Below, piece by piece: positions 1 through 9,046 of a stretch of 54,424 nucleotides of DNA (its first letter is position 1; every line of letters begins with the position of its first letter). The notes beneath the pieces are model-generated. The model worked only from the letters and a program-made list of their open reading frames with translations. It was not told the origin of the DNA and made no database searches. The stretch comes from Verrucomicrobiota bacterium. Its GTDB lineage: Bacteria > Verrucomicrobiota > Verrucomicrobiia > Verrucomicrobiales > DEV007. The DNA lies in assembly GCA_030625775.1 (NCBI GenBank), contig DAOUQC010000026.1:1-54424 (forward strand), written 5' to 3'. The position numbers and the translations under genes are program-made.

Positions 1-1088
1 AGGTCCCCCACTGCTTTTTTCACCGCCATCGGCTCTCCGGTCATCATCGATTCATCCACCGTGCTCTGCCCTTCCAACACTTCACCATCGACCGGCATTT
101 TTTCACCGGGCCGAACCCGCAAATGATCACCTACTCCAATCTGGTCGAGCGGCACTTCGCTCTCCATGCCATCTGCCTGAACCCGCCGTGCCATTTTTGG
201 AACCAAATCGAGTAATGCCCGGATAGCAGCTCCCGTCTGGCTGCGGGCTTTGAGTTCCAATACCTGCCCCAAAAGCACCAAAGTCACAATCATTGCCGCC
301 GCTTCAAAATACACCGCCACTTGCCCGTTCCCAGCGAGGAAGGTCGACGGAAAAATGCCCGGCAGCACGGTTGCGATCAAACTGTAAAACCAAGCCACAC
401 CTACTCCCAATGCGATCAAAGTGAACATATTCAAACTGCGCTGACGAAGCGAATTCACCCCACGCACGATCAGGGGCCAGCCACAGCCCCACACGGTCAC
501 CGCACTTAAAATCAACATCACCCAGTTCCACACATGCGGTGAGGCCAAAGCGGACAGGGGTCGGCCGGGCAACATATCCCCCATGGCTATCAGGAAAACC
601 GGCAGGCTGAATACCAATGACAACCTGAAGCGCCGCTGCATATCCTTCAGCTCGGTATTGTCTTCCTCGATCGCAATACTCCTGGCTTCCAGGGCCATGC
701 CACAAATCGGGCAGTCACCCGCCTCATCCTGCTCGACCTCGGGATGCATCGGACAAGTGTATATCGTGCGACTATTTGATAATGGCGAACCGGCCGCCTC
801 CAGCGCCATGCCACATTTTAAACAAATCCTCGGCTGATCACTTTCCTGCCCCGGACACATCGGGCAAAAATACGCCGCCCCTGCCGAAGGCTTCACCTTG
901 TCATGATGAGCGTGCCCTTCCCCTCCACAGCAAGTCTTCGCCTCCACTGGCGGCGCGGCAGTTCCCCCTGAGCAACAATCCTTTTCCGCCGGCGCTACTG
1001 ACTCCCTTGGTTTTTCTCCCGAGCAGCAAGTCTTCACCTGCTCTTTTTTTTCCTCGTGACCACAACAGCTTTTGTCTTCTTCTTCCAT
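1..1088 (-). CDS. copA: Copper/heavy-metal translocating P-type ATPase, N-terminal part (cut by window edge)
   Basis: P1B-type ATPase that would pump Cu (or a related soft metal) across the inner membrane. The reading frame is open from an ATG at 1088 to the window edge, about 362 residues. Residues 1 to about 70 are a low-complexity leader with four Cys-Cys pairs (CCGHE, CCSGEK, CCSGG, CCGGEG) and a His patch (HAHH). Then come two heavy-metal-binding zinc-ribbon-like modules: a degenerate one (CPMCPG...CLKCGM) and a canonical one (CPMHPEV...CPICGM). Hydrophobic helices follow, then the start of the actuator domain with its TGEP motif at the very edge. The phosphorylation and ATP-binding domains lie outside the window. 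It is the last visible gene of a minus-strand run, 44 bp after the hydrolase. No clear ribosome site precedes the ATG. The substrate metal is inferred from the family. Confidence 0.9.
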   Translation of the reverse strand, partial: MEEEDKSCCGHEEKKEQVKTCCSGEKPRESVAPAEKDCCSGGTAAPPVEAKTCCGGEGHAHHDKVKPSAGAAYFCPMCPGQESDQPRICLKCGMALEAAGSPLSNSRTIYTCPMHPEVEQDEAGDCPICGMALEARSIAIEEDNTELKDMQRRFRLSLVFSLPVFLIAMGDMLPGRPLSALASPHVWNWVMLILSAVTVWGCGWPLIVRGVNSLRQRSLNMFTLIALGVGVAWFYSLIATVLPGIFPSTFLAGNGQVAVYFEAAAMIVTLVLLGQVLELKARSQTGAAIRALLDLVPKMARRVQADGMESEVPLDQIGVGDHLRVRPGEKMPVDGEVLEGQSTVDESMMTGEPMAVKKAVGD

Positions 1089-1132
1089 GGCAGAAACAGA
1101 TTTACCAATAACAGGCAGCACCGATTATTCTG

Positions 1133-2590
1133 TTACCTGCCTGTTGTTTTTGTAATCCATTCCGCTATTTGCATCAATGCTGAAGTAGAAAAAGTCTGTT
1201 CGATCATGGCATACTCTCCGGGCAGCCCCTTATCGGCTTTCTGGAAAAGATGGTTCAGCCCTGATAATTTTTTGCTTTCCACCCGCTCATTACCACCAGC
1301 CACCAGGTGACGTTTAATCGTCGGCAGGTTAATGCCCGCCAAAACTTGAAGATCTTTTTCTCCATTCAGAAGCAACACCGGACATTTCACCTGCTGCAAA
1401 ACCGGTCCCGGATCGTAAGATACTATCCACGAAAACCAGGGAGATTGTGTCTTCACCAACTCAAACTGCCCCTCCAGCATTCCACCAAATTTCATTAGTT
1501 TTTCCCCTTCCTCAGGAGGAAGCTCCTTGATCCTGTCTTCAAACTCCACCCCCAGTTTTTCCGCTTTCGCCAGGTCAGGTGTAGGCTGGATCAGCAATTG
1601 GAAGACGGAACTCATCAATCGCCTGATCAGATCAAGCATCTCATCACTCAATCCTGCCGCTCGCCCGACGGCTTCATTCTGGGTCAGCAGCAACTGGTCC
1701 CCTCTCACTCCGGGTGCCGCCAACAATACCAGAAAGGCCATTCCCTCCCGCTTGCTCGTTACGATGGGACCTATCAGGCCGCCCTCACCATGCCCGATGA
1801 TACCAACGTTTGCCGCATCAATCTCCTGCTGCTTTTTCAAAAATTCAAAAGCTGCGGCTGCGTCGGTTGCCAAATCCATCGTCGTAGCAAATTCATAAGT
1901 CCCGGTGGATTTCCCCACCCCGCGGTCATCGTAACGCAAAGTGGCAATGCCCTTCTTCGCCAGATATTCTGCCATCACCGCCAGCGGCTTGTGATCATGA
2001 ATCGTTCCATCACGATCCTGTGCCCCAAAATCCGATACCAGGACCGCAGCTGGAAACGGTCCTCTGCCCTTGGGCAAAGACAAAGTTCCCGACAAACTGT
2101 TTTTTCCCAGCTTGTTGGCAATCTCGACCTCGCGAACTTCATGGACAAAAGGAGCCTTGGGCGTCTGCGGCCGTTTGTAAGACCACTTCTCCTTCGAGCG
2201 CCTCAGATCGAGAGCTAGCTCATTGCCGTCCTCCCCCATCCAATCACCGGACATGCGCCCGGATTTCAGTGATACCTTTCCCCGATACGATCCCACCTCT
2301 TTGATTTGGATGAAAATATCGCGACCCTTCAGCCGGACATCTGTCATTGGCAGTGGCGCAGGTTCCTGATCGAGGCTTTTAAAAATTCCGCTGATCCTCC
2401 CGCCCGGACTTTGCTGCAATTGAAACAAAATACGAAATTCCTTGCCTCCAAATACCAACTTCCCCACCCAATCACCATTGATCGTCTCCTTGTTTTTCTC
2501 CTTTTGCTCAACTGCCCCGACATCCGGCAACATCAAACCACAAAAAGCCAAAACTAAAATCCCCCAAAAAAGCAGCGTTTTATTCTTCAC
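1133..2590 (-). CDS. Secreted alpha/beta hydrolase with the nucleophile serine replaced by glycine
   Basis: About 485 residues from a GTG start at 2590. I chose this start because it opens directly onto a signal peptide (KNKTLLFWGILVLAFCGLML). The frame stays open further upstream but only as a shadow of the preceding gene. Residues about 35-150 form a beta-rich N-terminal domain seen in secreted peptidase-like hydrolases. The hydrolase fold follows. Its nucleophile elbow should read GHSEGG but reads GHGEGG: codon GGT at 1787-1789 gives Gly at about residue 268. The acid (GEKDLQV) and the His (GLNHLF) are present. The protein is therefore predicted to be inactive as a serine hydrolase, unless the base is a sequencing error. 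It is 52 bp downstream of the HupE-like gene and 44 bp upstream of the ATPase, so probably co-transcribed. Confidence 0.8.
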   Translation of the reverse strand: MKNKTLLFWGILVLAFCGLMLPDVGAVEQKEKNKETINGDWVGKLVFGGKEFRILFQLQQSPGGRISGIFKSLDQEPAPLPMTDVRLKGRDIFIQIKEVGSYRGKVSLKSGRMSGDWMGEDGNELALDLRRSKEKWSYKRPQTPKAPFVHEVREVEIANKLGKNSLSGTLSLPKGRGPFPAAVLVSDFGAQDRDGTIHDHKPLAVMAEYLAKKGIATLRYDDRGVGKSTGTYEFATTMDLATDAAAAFEFLKKQQEIDAANVGIIGHGEGGLIGPIVTSKREGMAFLVLLAAPGVRGDQLLLTQNEAVGRAAGLSDEMLDLIRRLMSSVFQLLIQPTPDLAKAEKLGVEFEDRIKELPPEEGEKLMKFGGMLEGQFELVKTQSPWFSWIVSYDPGPVLQQVKCPVLLLNGEKDLQVLAGINLPTIKRHLVAGGNERVESKKLSGLNHLFQKADKGLPGEYAMIEQTFSTSALMQIAEWITKTTGR

Positions 2591-2642
2591 ACCCCGATAG
2601 TCGTTGCCTGGGCCTTGCCGGTTACATAAAACTTGCCCCTTG

Positions 2643-3923
2643 TTATCCGCCAAAAAAAGTTTGCTCAATGATCCAGTACAAAGCCACCCCGGCCACCAAT
2701 ACGGAGGCGGGCAGCGCAACCGACTTCCGGTACCAATCGCGCTGCCTGAACGGCACCACCAACAGAGCGGCGGCAGCAAGCGTCGATAGCTGCGCCACTT
2801 GAAACCCCAAATTGAAACCGGCAAACGCTTCGCCAACCGAACTCGCGGAAATACCTGCCAGCCCAAGCGTCATGGAATAGACCGCCCCCATAGTCAGGGC
2901 AAGCAGGGCGACGATCGCCAATCGCCACCAGCGCAATTTTTCAGCAAACAAATTCTCCAATGCCAGAACCACAATCCCAAGAGGAATTACCCAGCTCAGC
3001 AACACCTCGGATGCCCAGGTCATCCCCGAAATGCTTACCACCCCGAATACCGCTATTCCCAAAGCCAGCGTAAATACCACCACAAACATCGCCCACTGGA
3101 AAAATAAATCCCTGCCTGCCCTGCTAAAAAAGAAAAAACACAAGGCCAGCAAAGCCGCCTCATAACGGGGTTTGGAAAAAAAACTGCGAAACCCGATCTC
3201 GATAAAATCCCTCATTGAAGACTGGCCCGGTTCCGAACTCCCGGCGAGTGATTCTGAATCAGGAGTCTTCGGCTTTGGCACTTCCTCATCAGCTTTTTCC
3301 ACACCGGGGGTTTTTCCCTCATCCACGACCGTCGCCCGCTCCGCCAACTTGGACTCCGCTTCATCCCCGGCAGCTTTTTCAAAAGGATCCGCCTCAATAC
3401 CCGCGGCAACGTTCACCGGCGAGCTGAATTCTCCGGGGTACAACACCTCCGCCCTGCGTCCGGGTTTCCCATCCTTGAAAGTCACCATAACCACTGCCGC
3501 TGTCGTATCCGGCGAAACCCGCAAGGTGAAATGCCCGGCATCCTCCGGAATCTTGCCAGACAGAGTCACCAGAACCTTCACCCTTTCCTCCTCGATCTCC
3601 GGATCGGCATCAGGATCCTTGAACAGCTCGCTTTTTGCCTGCGGCTTCACCTGGGTATCACCAAAAAACAAAACCAGGGCTTCATTCGAGAAAAAATCTG
3701 CCGCTTGCTGGGGCGATACCTTGTCATTCATCGCCGGATCCTCCGACGGATAAATATCCATCGCCAACTCGACACTATAGGTGCGGCCTTTTGTATCAAA
3801 CTTTGAAACCACTGACACCGCTGTCACTTTATGGGCAAAAATACTCTCTGCAAAAATAGTAAAAACTAATAATAATAGACTGACAGTAAGTAAGTTTGAT
3901 ATTTTTTCTATTCGCATCATCAT
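2643..3923 (-). CDS. HupE/UreJ-family-like membrane protein lacking the conserved histidines
   Basis: 426 residues. A signal peptide or first helix (about 8-30) is followed by a periplasmic beta-rich domain (to about 160), an acidic low-complexity linker (about 165-235), and six or seven membrane helices. The membrane half matches HupE/UreJ type 2 in order and spacing, including ALENLF, a GFNLGFQVAQL segment and a final WYRK...YWIIE helix. The family's metal-site motifs are gone: the usual HxxxGxDH stretch is replaced by SFFSKPRYE, the FTLAH helix reads FTLALG, and the third His-bearing helix has none. Family members are linked to nickel or cobalt handling. Without the ligands this one probably does not transport metal in the usual way. 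It sits 16 bp after the GltB-like gene in an operon-like run that ends with a copper ATPase. Confidence 0.72.
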   Translation of the reverse strand: MMMRIEKISNLLTVSLLLLVFTIFAESIFAHKVTAVSVVSKFDTKGRTYSVELAMDIYPSEDPAMNDKVSPQQAADFFSNEALVLFFGDTQVKPQAKSELFKDPDADPEIEEERVKVLVTLSGKIPEDAGHFTLRVSPDTTAAVVMVTFKDGKPGRRAEVLYPGEFSSPVNVAAGIEADPFEKAAGDEAESKLAERATVVDEGKTPGVEKADEEVPKPKTPDSESLAGSSEPGQSSMRDFIEIGFRSFFSKPRYEAALLALCFFFFSRAGRDLFFQWAMFVVVFTLALGIAVFGVVSISGMTWASEVLLSWVIPLGIVVLALENLFAEKLRWWRLAIVALLALTMGAVYSMTLGLAGISASSVGEAFAGFNLGFQVAQLSTLAAAALLVVPFRQRDWYRKSVALPASVLVAGVALYWIIEQTFFGG

Positions 3924-3939
3924 AGTTGTTAATTTAAAA

Positions 3940-5517
3940 TCAGTCAGGGATGATTTTCATCCCTGTTTTATTTACAGCAAGTGGGATGTTTTTCATCAAT
4001 TGAGTCAGGGCACGATCTTCCTCCCCACTTGGCCGGGGCAATATCCCCCCTTCTGGAAACAAGGTCTCCGAAGAAATGCCCGTCAGGTTCCCATCCAGTA
4101 TCTCAAAATGATCCGGTGTAATCAAGGATGGATGATGCACTCCACAGGTATGTGAAAGTTTGAGAACTTCCTGCCTCAAGGTCGCCACATAGTTGCCCAG
4201 ACGCACCGATTTCAAGCTCGGATCCAGACCCCGCATCAGCCAGCGATTGTGAGTAGCCACTCCTGCCGGACAATGCCCCGAATGGCAACGTTGCGCTTGA
4301 ATACAACCAATCGACAACATCGCCTCCCGGGCCACGTTGACCATGTCGCATCCCATCCCAAAAGCCAGCAGGGCAGGCACTGAAAATCCCAGTTTGGCCG
4401 AACCCACAAAAATCACCTGATCCTGAATCCCCCTGCGAACAAATTCCCCGTAAACCCTGGGAAACCCTAATTTGAAAGGCAGGGCCACATGATCGGTATA
4501 AGCAAGGGGCCCCGCCCCGGTTCCCCCTTCGCCACCGTCAATGCAGATAAAATCCACCCCGCGCTGCGTTTCCGCCATCAAGCGAGCCAGCTCCTGCCAG
4601 AATTCCAACTCGCCGACTGCAGACTTGATCCCCACTGGCAACCCTGTGACATCAGCTATTTTTTCCACAAAATCCAACAAACCGTCTACATCGCTGAACT
4701 CTGAGTGAGAAGCCGGGCTGATGCAATCCTCCCCCATCGGCACTCCACGTGCCTCGGCAATTTCAGCGGTGACTTTTTCCTTTGGCAGCAATCCGCCAAT
4801 CCCCGGTTTGGCCCCCTGACTTAATTTAATCTCCAGCGCCTTGATCTGCGGATACTTCTCCACCGTCTCAATCAAACGCTCCAGACTGAAGTTCCCGTTT
4901 TCATCCCGACAGGCAAAGTAGGCCGTGCCAATTTGCAAAATCAGATCCGCCCCATGCAGATGATGGCGGGACACTCCCCCCTCACCGGTATTGTGCAAAC
5001 ATCCCGCCAAATCACAACCACGATTCATCGCCTCGACCGCCGTGCGTCCCAGAGATCCAAAACTCATGCCGGATACGTTTACTACTGACGCGGGACGAAA
5101 AGCCTTTGCCCGCTTGCGGGCCGCTCCCATGACCTTCGCACAGGGAATTTGAAAATCCGGATCATAACCAGCTTGTCCGGCATGCAGCGTATCCAGAGGA
5201 AAGGCACTGTGCTTGACGATAAGATAATTCGGGGCCGCTTCCGGATCATTATCCGTTCCAAAACCAAAGTAGTTATTCTCCTTTTTTGAAGAAGCATACA
5301 CCCAGCGACGCTGATCACGGCTGAACGGCCTCTCCGAATCGTTGCCAGTGACGATGTACTGCCGCAACTCCGGCCCGACGGCTTCCAGAAAATAACGCAG
5401 ATGCCCGACCAGCGGAAAATTGCGTAGAATGGCATGTTTGCGCTGAACCAGATCGTAAATTACGACCACTGCCAACAAACCAACCAGAAAACCAATTACA
5501 ATCCAGAATATGCTCAT
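3940..5517 (-). CDS. FMN-binding glutamate-synthase-family protein (GltB-like domain, membrane anchored)
   Basis: 525 residues. One N-terminal membrane helix (about 3-22) is followed by a single domain related to the FMN/Fe-S synthase domain of the glutamate synthase large subunit. Visible signatures are the FMN-binding stretch GGEGGTGAGP and the cluster motif CIQAQRCHSGHCP, whose cysteines have the C-x5-C-x4-C spacing of the [3Fe-4S] cluster. The glutaminase and GXGXG domains of true glutamate synthase are absent, so it is not a complete GOGAT. Family members of this length are common stand-alone proteins whose substrate is mostly unknown. It lies 24 bp after the Gfo/Idh gene and 16 bp before the HupE-like gene. 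The domain call is firm; the reaction is not. Confidence 0.85.
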   Translation of the reverse strand: MSIFWIVIGFLVGLLAVVVIYDLVQRKHAILRNFPLVGHLRYFLEAVGPELRQYIVTGNDSERPFSRDQRRWVYASSKKENNYFGFGTDNDPEAAPNYLIVKHSAFPLDTLHAGQAGYDPDFQIPCAKVMGAARKRAKAFRPASVVNVSGMSFGSLGRTAVEAMNRGCDLAGCLHNTGEGGVSRHHLHGADLILQIGTAYFACRDENGNFSLERLIETVEKYPQIKALEIKLSQGAKPGIGGLLPKEKVTAEIAEARGVPMGEDCISPASHSEFSDVDGLLDFVEKIADVTGLPVGIKSAVGELEFWQELARLMAETQRGVDFICIDGGEGGTGAGPLAYTDHVALPFKLGFPRVYGEFVRRGIQDQVIFVGSAKLGFSVPALLAFGMGCDMVNVAREAMLSIGCIQAQRCHSGHCPAGVATHNRWLMRGLDPSLKSVRLGNYVATLRQEVLKLSHTCGVHHPSLITPDHFEILDGNLTGISSETLFPEGGILPRPSGEEDRALTQLMKNIPLAVNKTGMKIIPD

Positions 5518-5541
5518 GTAGTTTCGTTTAACAAAAGTCGA

Positions 5542-6996
5542 TCAAACCACTTCAGGCACCACATAAGGTTCTCTGTAATCCCGCGAGAGCAATTGGTTTG
5601 CCGTTTCACTATCTCTAAAGCGTTCCGCTGCCGAATCAAAATCAAGAATTGGACTGATGTCATAATTTGTCTCCGAAAGATTCATCCCCACCGCTTCCAG
5701 ATTGGATTCTATTTTCTCAAACGATGCCGCCAAACGAGGATCGTCACCGAGGCGTTTTGGTTTTTCACCGCCGAATGATTGCTGCTTACCAACTCGATAA
5801 GTGATGTTCCCGAGATGACACAGAGCACTCGAATAATGTCCGTGCTCAGGACCTGCATTGCACACTTCCGGATTTCCACTGCGAACCGCCGCAATGAAAC
5901 TGCCAAAGGGGCCTCCGGGGGTGATCTTGTCTGGCGTGCCACCACTGACCGGCTCTCCCTTATCGGAACCTTTTGGATAAAATTTCCCGTTCCGAATCAC
6001 TCCATCAGTGGTGTAATACTCATTCAAGACCTGACGGTCGAAACCTTTGTCTTTGTATTTATCGTGTACCAGGCCACGAGTCTCGAAGATCAACAATACG
6101 TCGTCATATTCAAGAACACTCATGTGCATGTTGGGCGTCTGCCCCTGGTCTTTGTAGCCCAAACGTCCACCGAGACTCCAGGCCTTGTTTGGCAAAGTCG
6201 CCCCATCAATTGCCCAACGCGCCACATCAATTTCGTGTACCCCCTGATTGCCCGTATCCCCACTGCCAAAATCCCAGAACCAGTGCCAGTTGTAGTGAAC
6301 CAGGTTTTCGTGATAGGGCTGCAAGGGGGCCGGCCCCAGCCAGAGATCAAAGTTTAAATTCGGTGGGGGATCCTTGGCTTCTTTCATGCCAATGCTCCAT
6401 CGTGGTTTGCAGCAGTAACCTTTGGAAACCACCAGCTTGCCGTACTTGCCGGATTTTACCGCGGCAATTTCCTTCGCCCGGCTTTCACTCGATCGTTGCT
6501 GGGTACCATGCTGGACAATGCGCTTGTACTTTTTCGCCGCCTCCACGACCTTGCGCCCTTCGAAAATATTGTGGCTCATCGGTTTTTCCACATAGACATT
6601 TTTACCCGCCTGACAAGCCCACACAGCATAAAGGGAATGGGTGTGATTGCAGGTAGCGATAGACACCGCATCGATATCTTTATCCTCCAGAGCCTGCCGG
6701 ATGTCGGCAACCGTATTGGGTGCCTCTTTCTCGGTTTTATCGCGAATCTGACGCTGACGAGGGGCAAACTGCGTGCTGTCCACGTCGATCAAAGTCGCCA
6801 CCTCTACATTGTCCTGCTCCATGTAGCCAGCGATGTGCGAACCTCCCCGCCCTTTGATTCCACAAACACCAATACGTATGCGCTCATTGGCTCCAATGAT
6901 CTGGCCGGAGGCTTTGGTGCCCGATATATTAAAAAGTGGCAGCGTACTGGAAGCAGCGGCCAGGGTTCCTTTGAGAAAGGTGCGGCGGGTTTTCAT
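5542..6996 (-). CDS. Gfo/Idh/MocA family oxidoreductase, Tat-exported
   Basis: 484 residues. The N-terminus carries a twin-arginine signal (KTRRTFLKG), pointing to folded export with its nicotinamide cofactor bound. The Rossmann motif (GVCGIKGRGGSH) follows at about residues 44-55. The family VEKP motif (VEKPMSHN) lies near residue 137 and a catalytic-region segment containing HEID near 230. The C-terminal half is the GFO_IDH_MocA-type alpha/beta domain usual in Planctomycetota and Verrucomicrobiota homologues. Such enzymes oxidise or rearrange sugars, inositols or glycosidic substrates. The substrate here cannot be read from sequence. It lies between the double-MBL gene (74 bp upstream) and the GltB-like gene. 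Confidence 0.92.
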   Translation of the reverse strand: MKTRRTFLKGTLAAASSTLPLFNISGTKASGQIIGANERIRIGVCGIKGRGGSHIAGYMEQDNVEVATLIDVDSTQFAPRQRQIRDKTEKEAPNTVADIRQALEDKDIDAVSIATCNHTHSLYAVWACQAGKNVYVEKPMSHNIFEGRKVVEAAKKYKRIVQHGTQQRSSESRAKEIAAVKSGKYGKLVVSKGYCCKPRWSIGMKEAKDPPPNLNFDLWLGPAPLQPYHENLVHYNWHWFWDFGSGDTGNQGVHEIDVARWAIDGATLPNKAWSLGGRLGYKDQGQTPNMHMSVLEYDDVLLIFETRGLVHDKYKDKGFDRQVLNEYYTTDGVIRNGKFYPKGSDKGEPVSGGTPDKITPGGPFGSFIAAVRSGNPEVCNAGPEHGHYSSALCHLGNITYRVGKQQSFGGEKPKRLGDDPRLAASFEKIESNLEAVGMNLSETNYDISPILDFDSAAERFRDSETANQLLSRDYREPYVVPEVV

Positions 6997-7070
6997 AGGG
7001 GAAAAGATGGTGCAGACAAGGGCATGGTGTCAACGACTTCCCGCACTTCGCCTACAGCCTTCTTCCAGCC

Positions 7071-8960
7071 TTATTCAACCTTCACCATCGCCTCACACCA
7101 TTGGCGCAAATCCATCCCCTCACTTTTGATATCCATCGTCACCACATGCACACCCGCTTTGATCCCGGCTGCCAGCTTCCCTCTCACCTTCACCACGCCG
7201 TTTGTCCGGCCTTTCAAAGTGATCGCTTTCAACGGAGCTACATCCTCCAGAATCCCGTCTGCATTCAAAGCAAGTTCGAAAGTCCGTTCCTGTTTCGAAT
7301 GATTCCAAAAGCGCAATTCCAGCTCAATACTTTCGCCCGCTTTTGCCTCACTGCCGTAGGGATAAAACCAGGCCCACTGTTCATCGATCCCGTAATTCAC
7401 ATCATCCCAGGCGATCAATTCACCGAGCATTTTCATTCTCTCCTTATATCTCCCTTCCAGATAATCCATCTCCACATCAGAGAAACGGAACAAATGGGGA
7501 ATGTGCTGATTGACCAGCCACGCCCCTTCTGGCAATTCCCTCACCTTTTTAAAACAATACAAATAGCCCGTATCTTCACGCATCAGATTGCGATTCATCA
7601 GACAGTAATCGTCAATCCCCGAAGGTGAAAAAGAGTCCCCGATAAAAAACACCGGAGCGTGACCCGCTTTTTCGACCAGCAAAGCCGCATGATTGTACAT
7701 CTGCCCCGGATAGAAGTTGAAAGTCAGGTCAAAACCCCTCCATTTCATTTTTTCCCCGTCCTTTTTCACCACCACTTCCTTCACCGCATTGGGGCTCACT
7801 CCCGGCAAAAACCAGGAACCCGGATTTGTCAGCACATCGGCAACTTCTGCTACCGTATAAACCGGACAATTAAACTCCTTGGCGGCTGCCGCCACGGCGG
7901 CGGTATGATCATTGTGGCCGTGGGTAGCAAAAATCCCCTCGATCGATTTGATCAGGCCATCCGCCAGCGCCTGCTTCAAGGTTTCCAACATCTTTGGAGA
8001 ACCCACATCCAGGGCAAAGCCATGTCCATCATCAGATACCAGTAGTTTGGTCGTTCCTATATGTTTGCACCAGCTGGGAAGATCGATGTGTTCGCAGTAG
8101 GGCATCAGCTCATAAGTCGCCCCTTCCCCAAGCACTTTTTCCAGACAGATTTTCAGCTTCGCCTCCTTGAAATACCAGTTCAGGGCATTGGTCGATTGAT
8201 AGTTCCGGTAAACCGCCTGCACCCGGTCAATCGCCGTCTTGATGTCAGCCTGTGGATCCAGAATCACCCCACCGCGTGACGGCACCATCACATCCGGTTT
8301 CAAGGCCGCCACTTTACGCAAACTCTCGACCCACAATCCAAAACGTCCCCCATGGCCATGATAACCACCAATTTTTGCATCCGGTATCGCATCCTGAAAA
8401 CTGTAAATGTCCGCCACTTGCCCACCTGCCCGAATCAGCTCACCAGAAAACAATACCCGCTTGCCCTCGATCTCAACCAAATAGCTCACTCCATCCCTGG
8501 TATAGCCCGGGGTGTCAATCACCTGGAATTTCAAATCTCCCCACTCCACCACATCACCACCCTTCACGGCCTTCGCCACCGGCAATCCTTGAACCGGAAC
8601 CTTTGTCACCTGTTGTTTGTAATAATCAAATCGGTCCTTCCAGAAAGCATCCCAAAATTTTTCCGGTTCCTGAATCAAATCCTGCACCCCTAGCGGAGCC
8701 ACCACTTTTGCACCACCACCGGCTACCTTTCTTGCAAATTCGACCAGTTGCCGTCGTCCCTGCGTCAACAGGACCCAGTCCGCGTTGTTATTTTTTTCAT
8801 CCGAGCCATAGACCACTAACGCCCTGCCACCCCGATCAATCGTCACGGCGTTGATCCGTCCTGACCTGACCTTCACCCCCTTGGGCAATTCACTTTCAGC
8901 GGCTACACCTTGCCAGACAATTGCTGACAAGGCACACAAGGTGATGAGTGCGGTCTTCAT
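7071..8960 (-). CDS. Secreted tandem metallo-beta-lactamase-fold protein, N-terminal domain degenerate
   Basis: 629 residues from the ATG at 8960, which opens a signal peptide (MKTALITLCALSAIVWQG). A TTG 18 bases upstream is in frame but less likely. The protein contains two MBL-like halves. In the C-terminal half (about 285-510) the zinc motif THGHNDH is intact near residue 347, followed by NHAALL and GDSFSPSG. In the N-terminal half the equivalent loop, expected as a HxHxDH motif after VLLT, reads VLLTQGRRQ (residues 63-71), so zinc binding there is lost, although later strands (VIDTPGYTRDG, VLFSGE) are retained. A C-terminal beta-sandwich domain completes it. Hydrolase on an unknown substrate in the periplasm. 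Gene order suggests co-expression with the oxidoreductase downstream. Confidence 0.82.
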   Translation of the reverse strand: MKTALITLCALSAIVWQGVAAESELPKGVKVRSGRINAVTIDRGGRALVVYGSDEKNNNADWVLLTQGRRQLVEFARKVAGGGAKVVAPLGVQDLIQEPEKFWDAFWKDRFDYYKQQVTKVPVQGLPVAKAVKGGDVVEWGDLKFQVIDTPGYTRDGVSYLVEIEGKRVLFSGELIRAGGQVADIYSFQDAIPDAKIGGYHGHGGRFGLWVESLRKVAALKPDVMVPSRGGVILDPQADIKTAIDRVQAVYRNYQSTNALNWYFKEAKLKICLEKVLGEGATYELMPYCEHIDLPSWCKHIGTTKLLVSDDGHGFALDVGSPKMLETLKQALADGLIKSIEGIFATHGHNDHTAAVAAAAKEFNCPVYTVAEVADVLTNPGSWFLPGVSPNAVKEVVVKKDGEKMKWRGFDLTFNFYPGQMYNHAALLVEKAGHAPVFFIGDSFSPSGIDDYCLMNRNLMREDTGYLYCFKKVRELPEGAWLVNQHIPHLFRFSDVEMDYLEGRYKERMKMLGELIAWDDVNYGIDEQWAWFYPYGSEAKAGESIELELRFWNHSKQERTFELALNADGILEDVAPLKAITLKGRTNGVVKVRGKLAAGIKAGVHVVTMDIKSEGMDLRQWCEAMVKVE

Positions 8961-8997
8961 CCTGCAAACATGGCGCAAGTAGTCACTGAATCAAACC

Positions 8998-9025
8998 GTA
9001 TAACAAAGTCCCAACTTCGTTATAC
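8998..9025 (-). promoter_or_regulatory. 12-bp-stem hairpin between esterase and MBL genes
   Basis: Arms 8998-9009 and 9014-9025 with a 4-base loop. Eleven of twelve positions are Watson-Crick complementary, and the twelfth becomes a G-U pair in minus-strand RNA, so the transcript can form a continuous 12-bp stem. It sits in the 86-bp gap after the SGNH esterase and 37 bp before the MBL start. No U-tract follows, so a classical intrinsic terminator is unlikely. An operator or an mRNA processing or stability element fits better. Confidence 0.45.
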
Positions 9026-9046
9026 ATATCCCGGAATGATTTCCTC

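Noticed and set aside
3940-5517. Complete glutamate synthase
   Set aside because: Only the FMN/Fe-S synthase-type domain is present; the glutaminase and GXGXG domains and a small subunit are missing.
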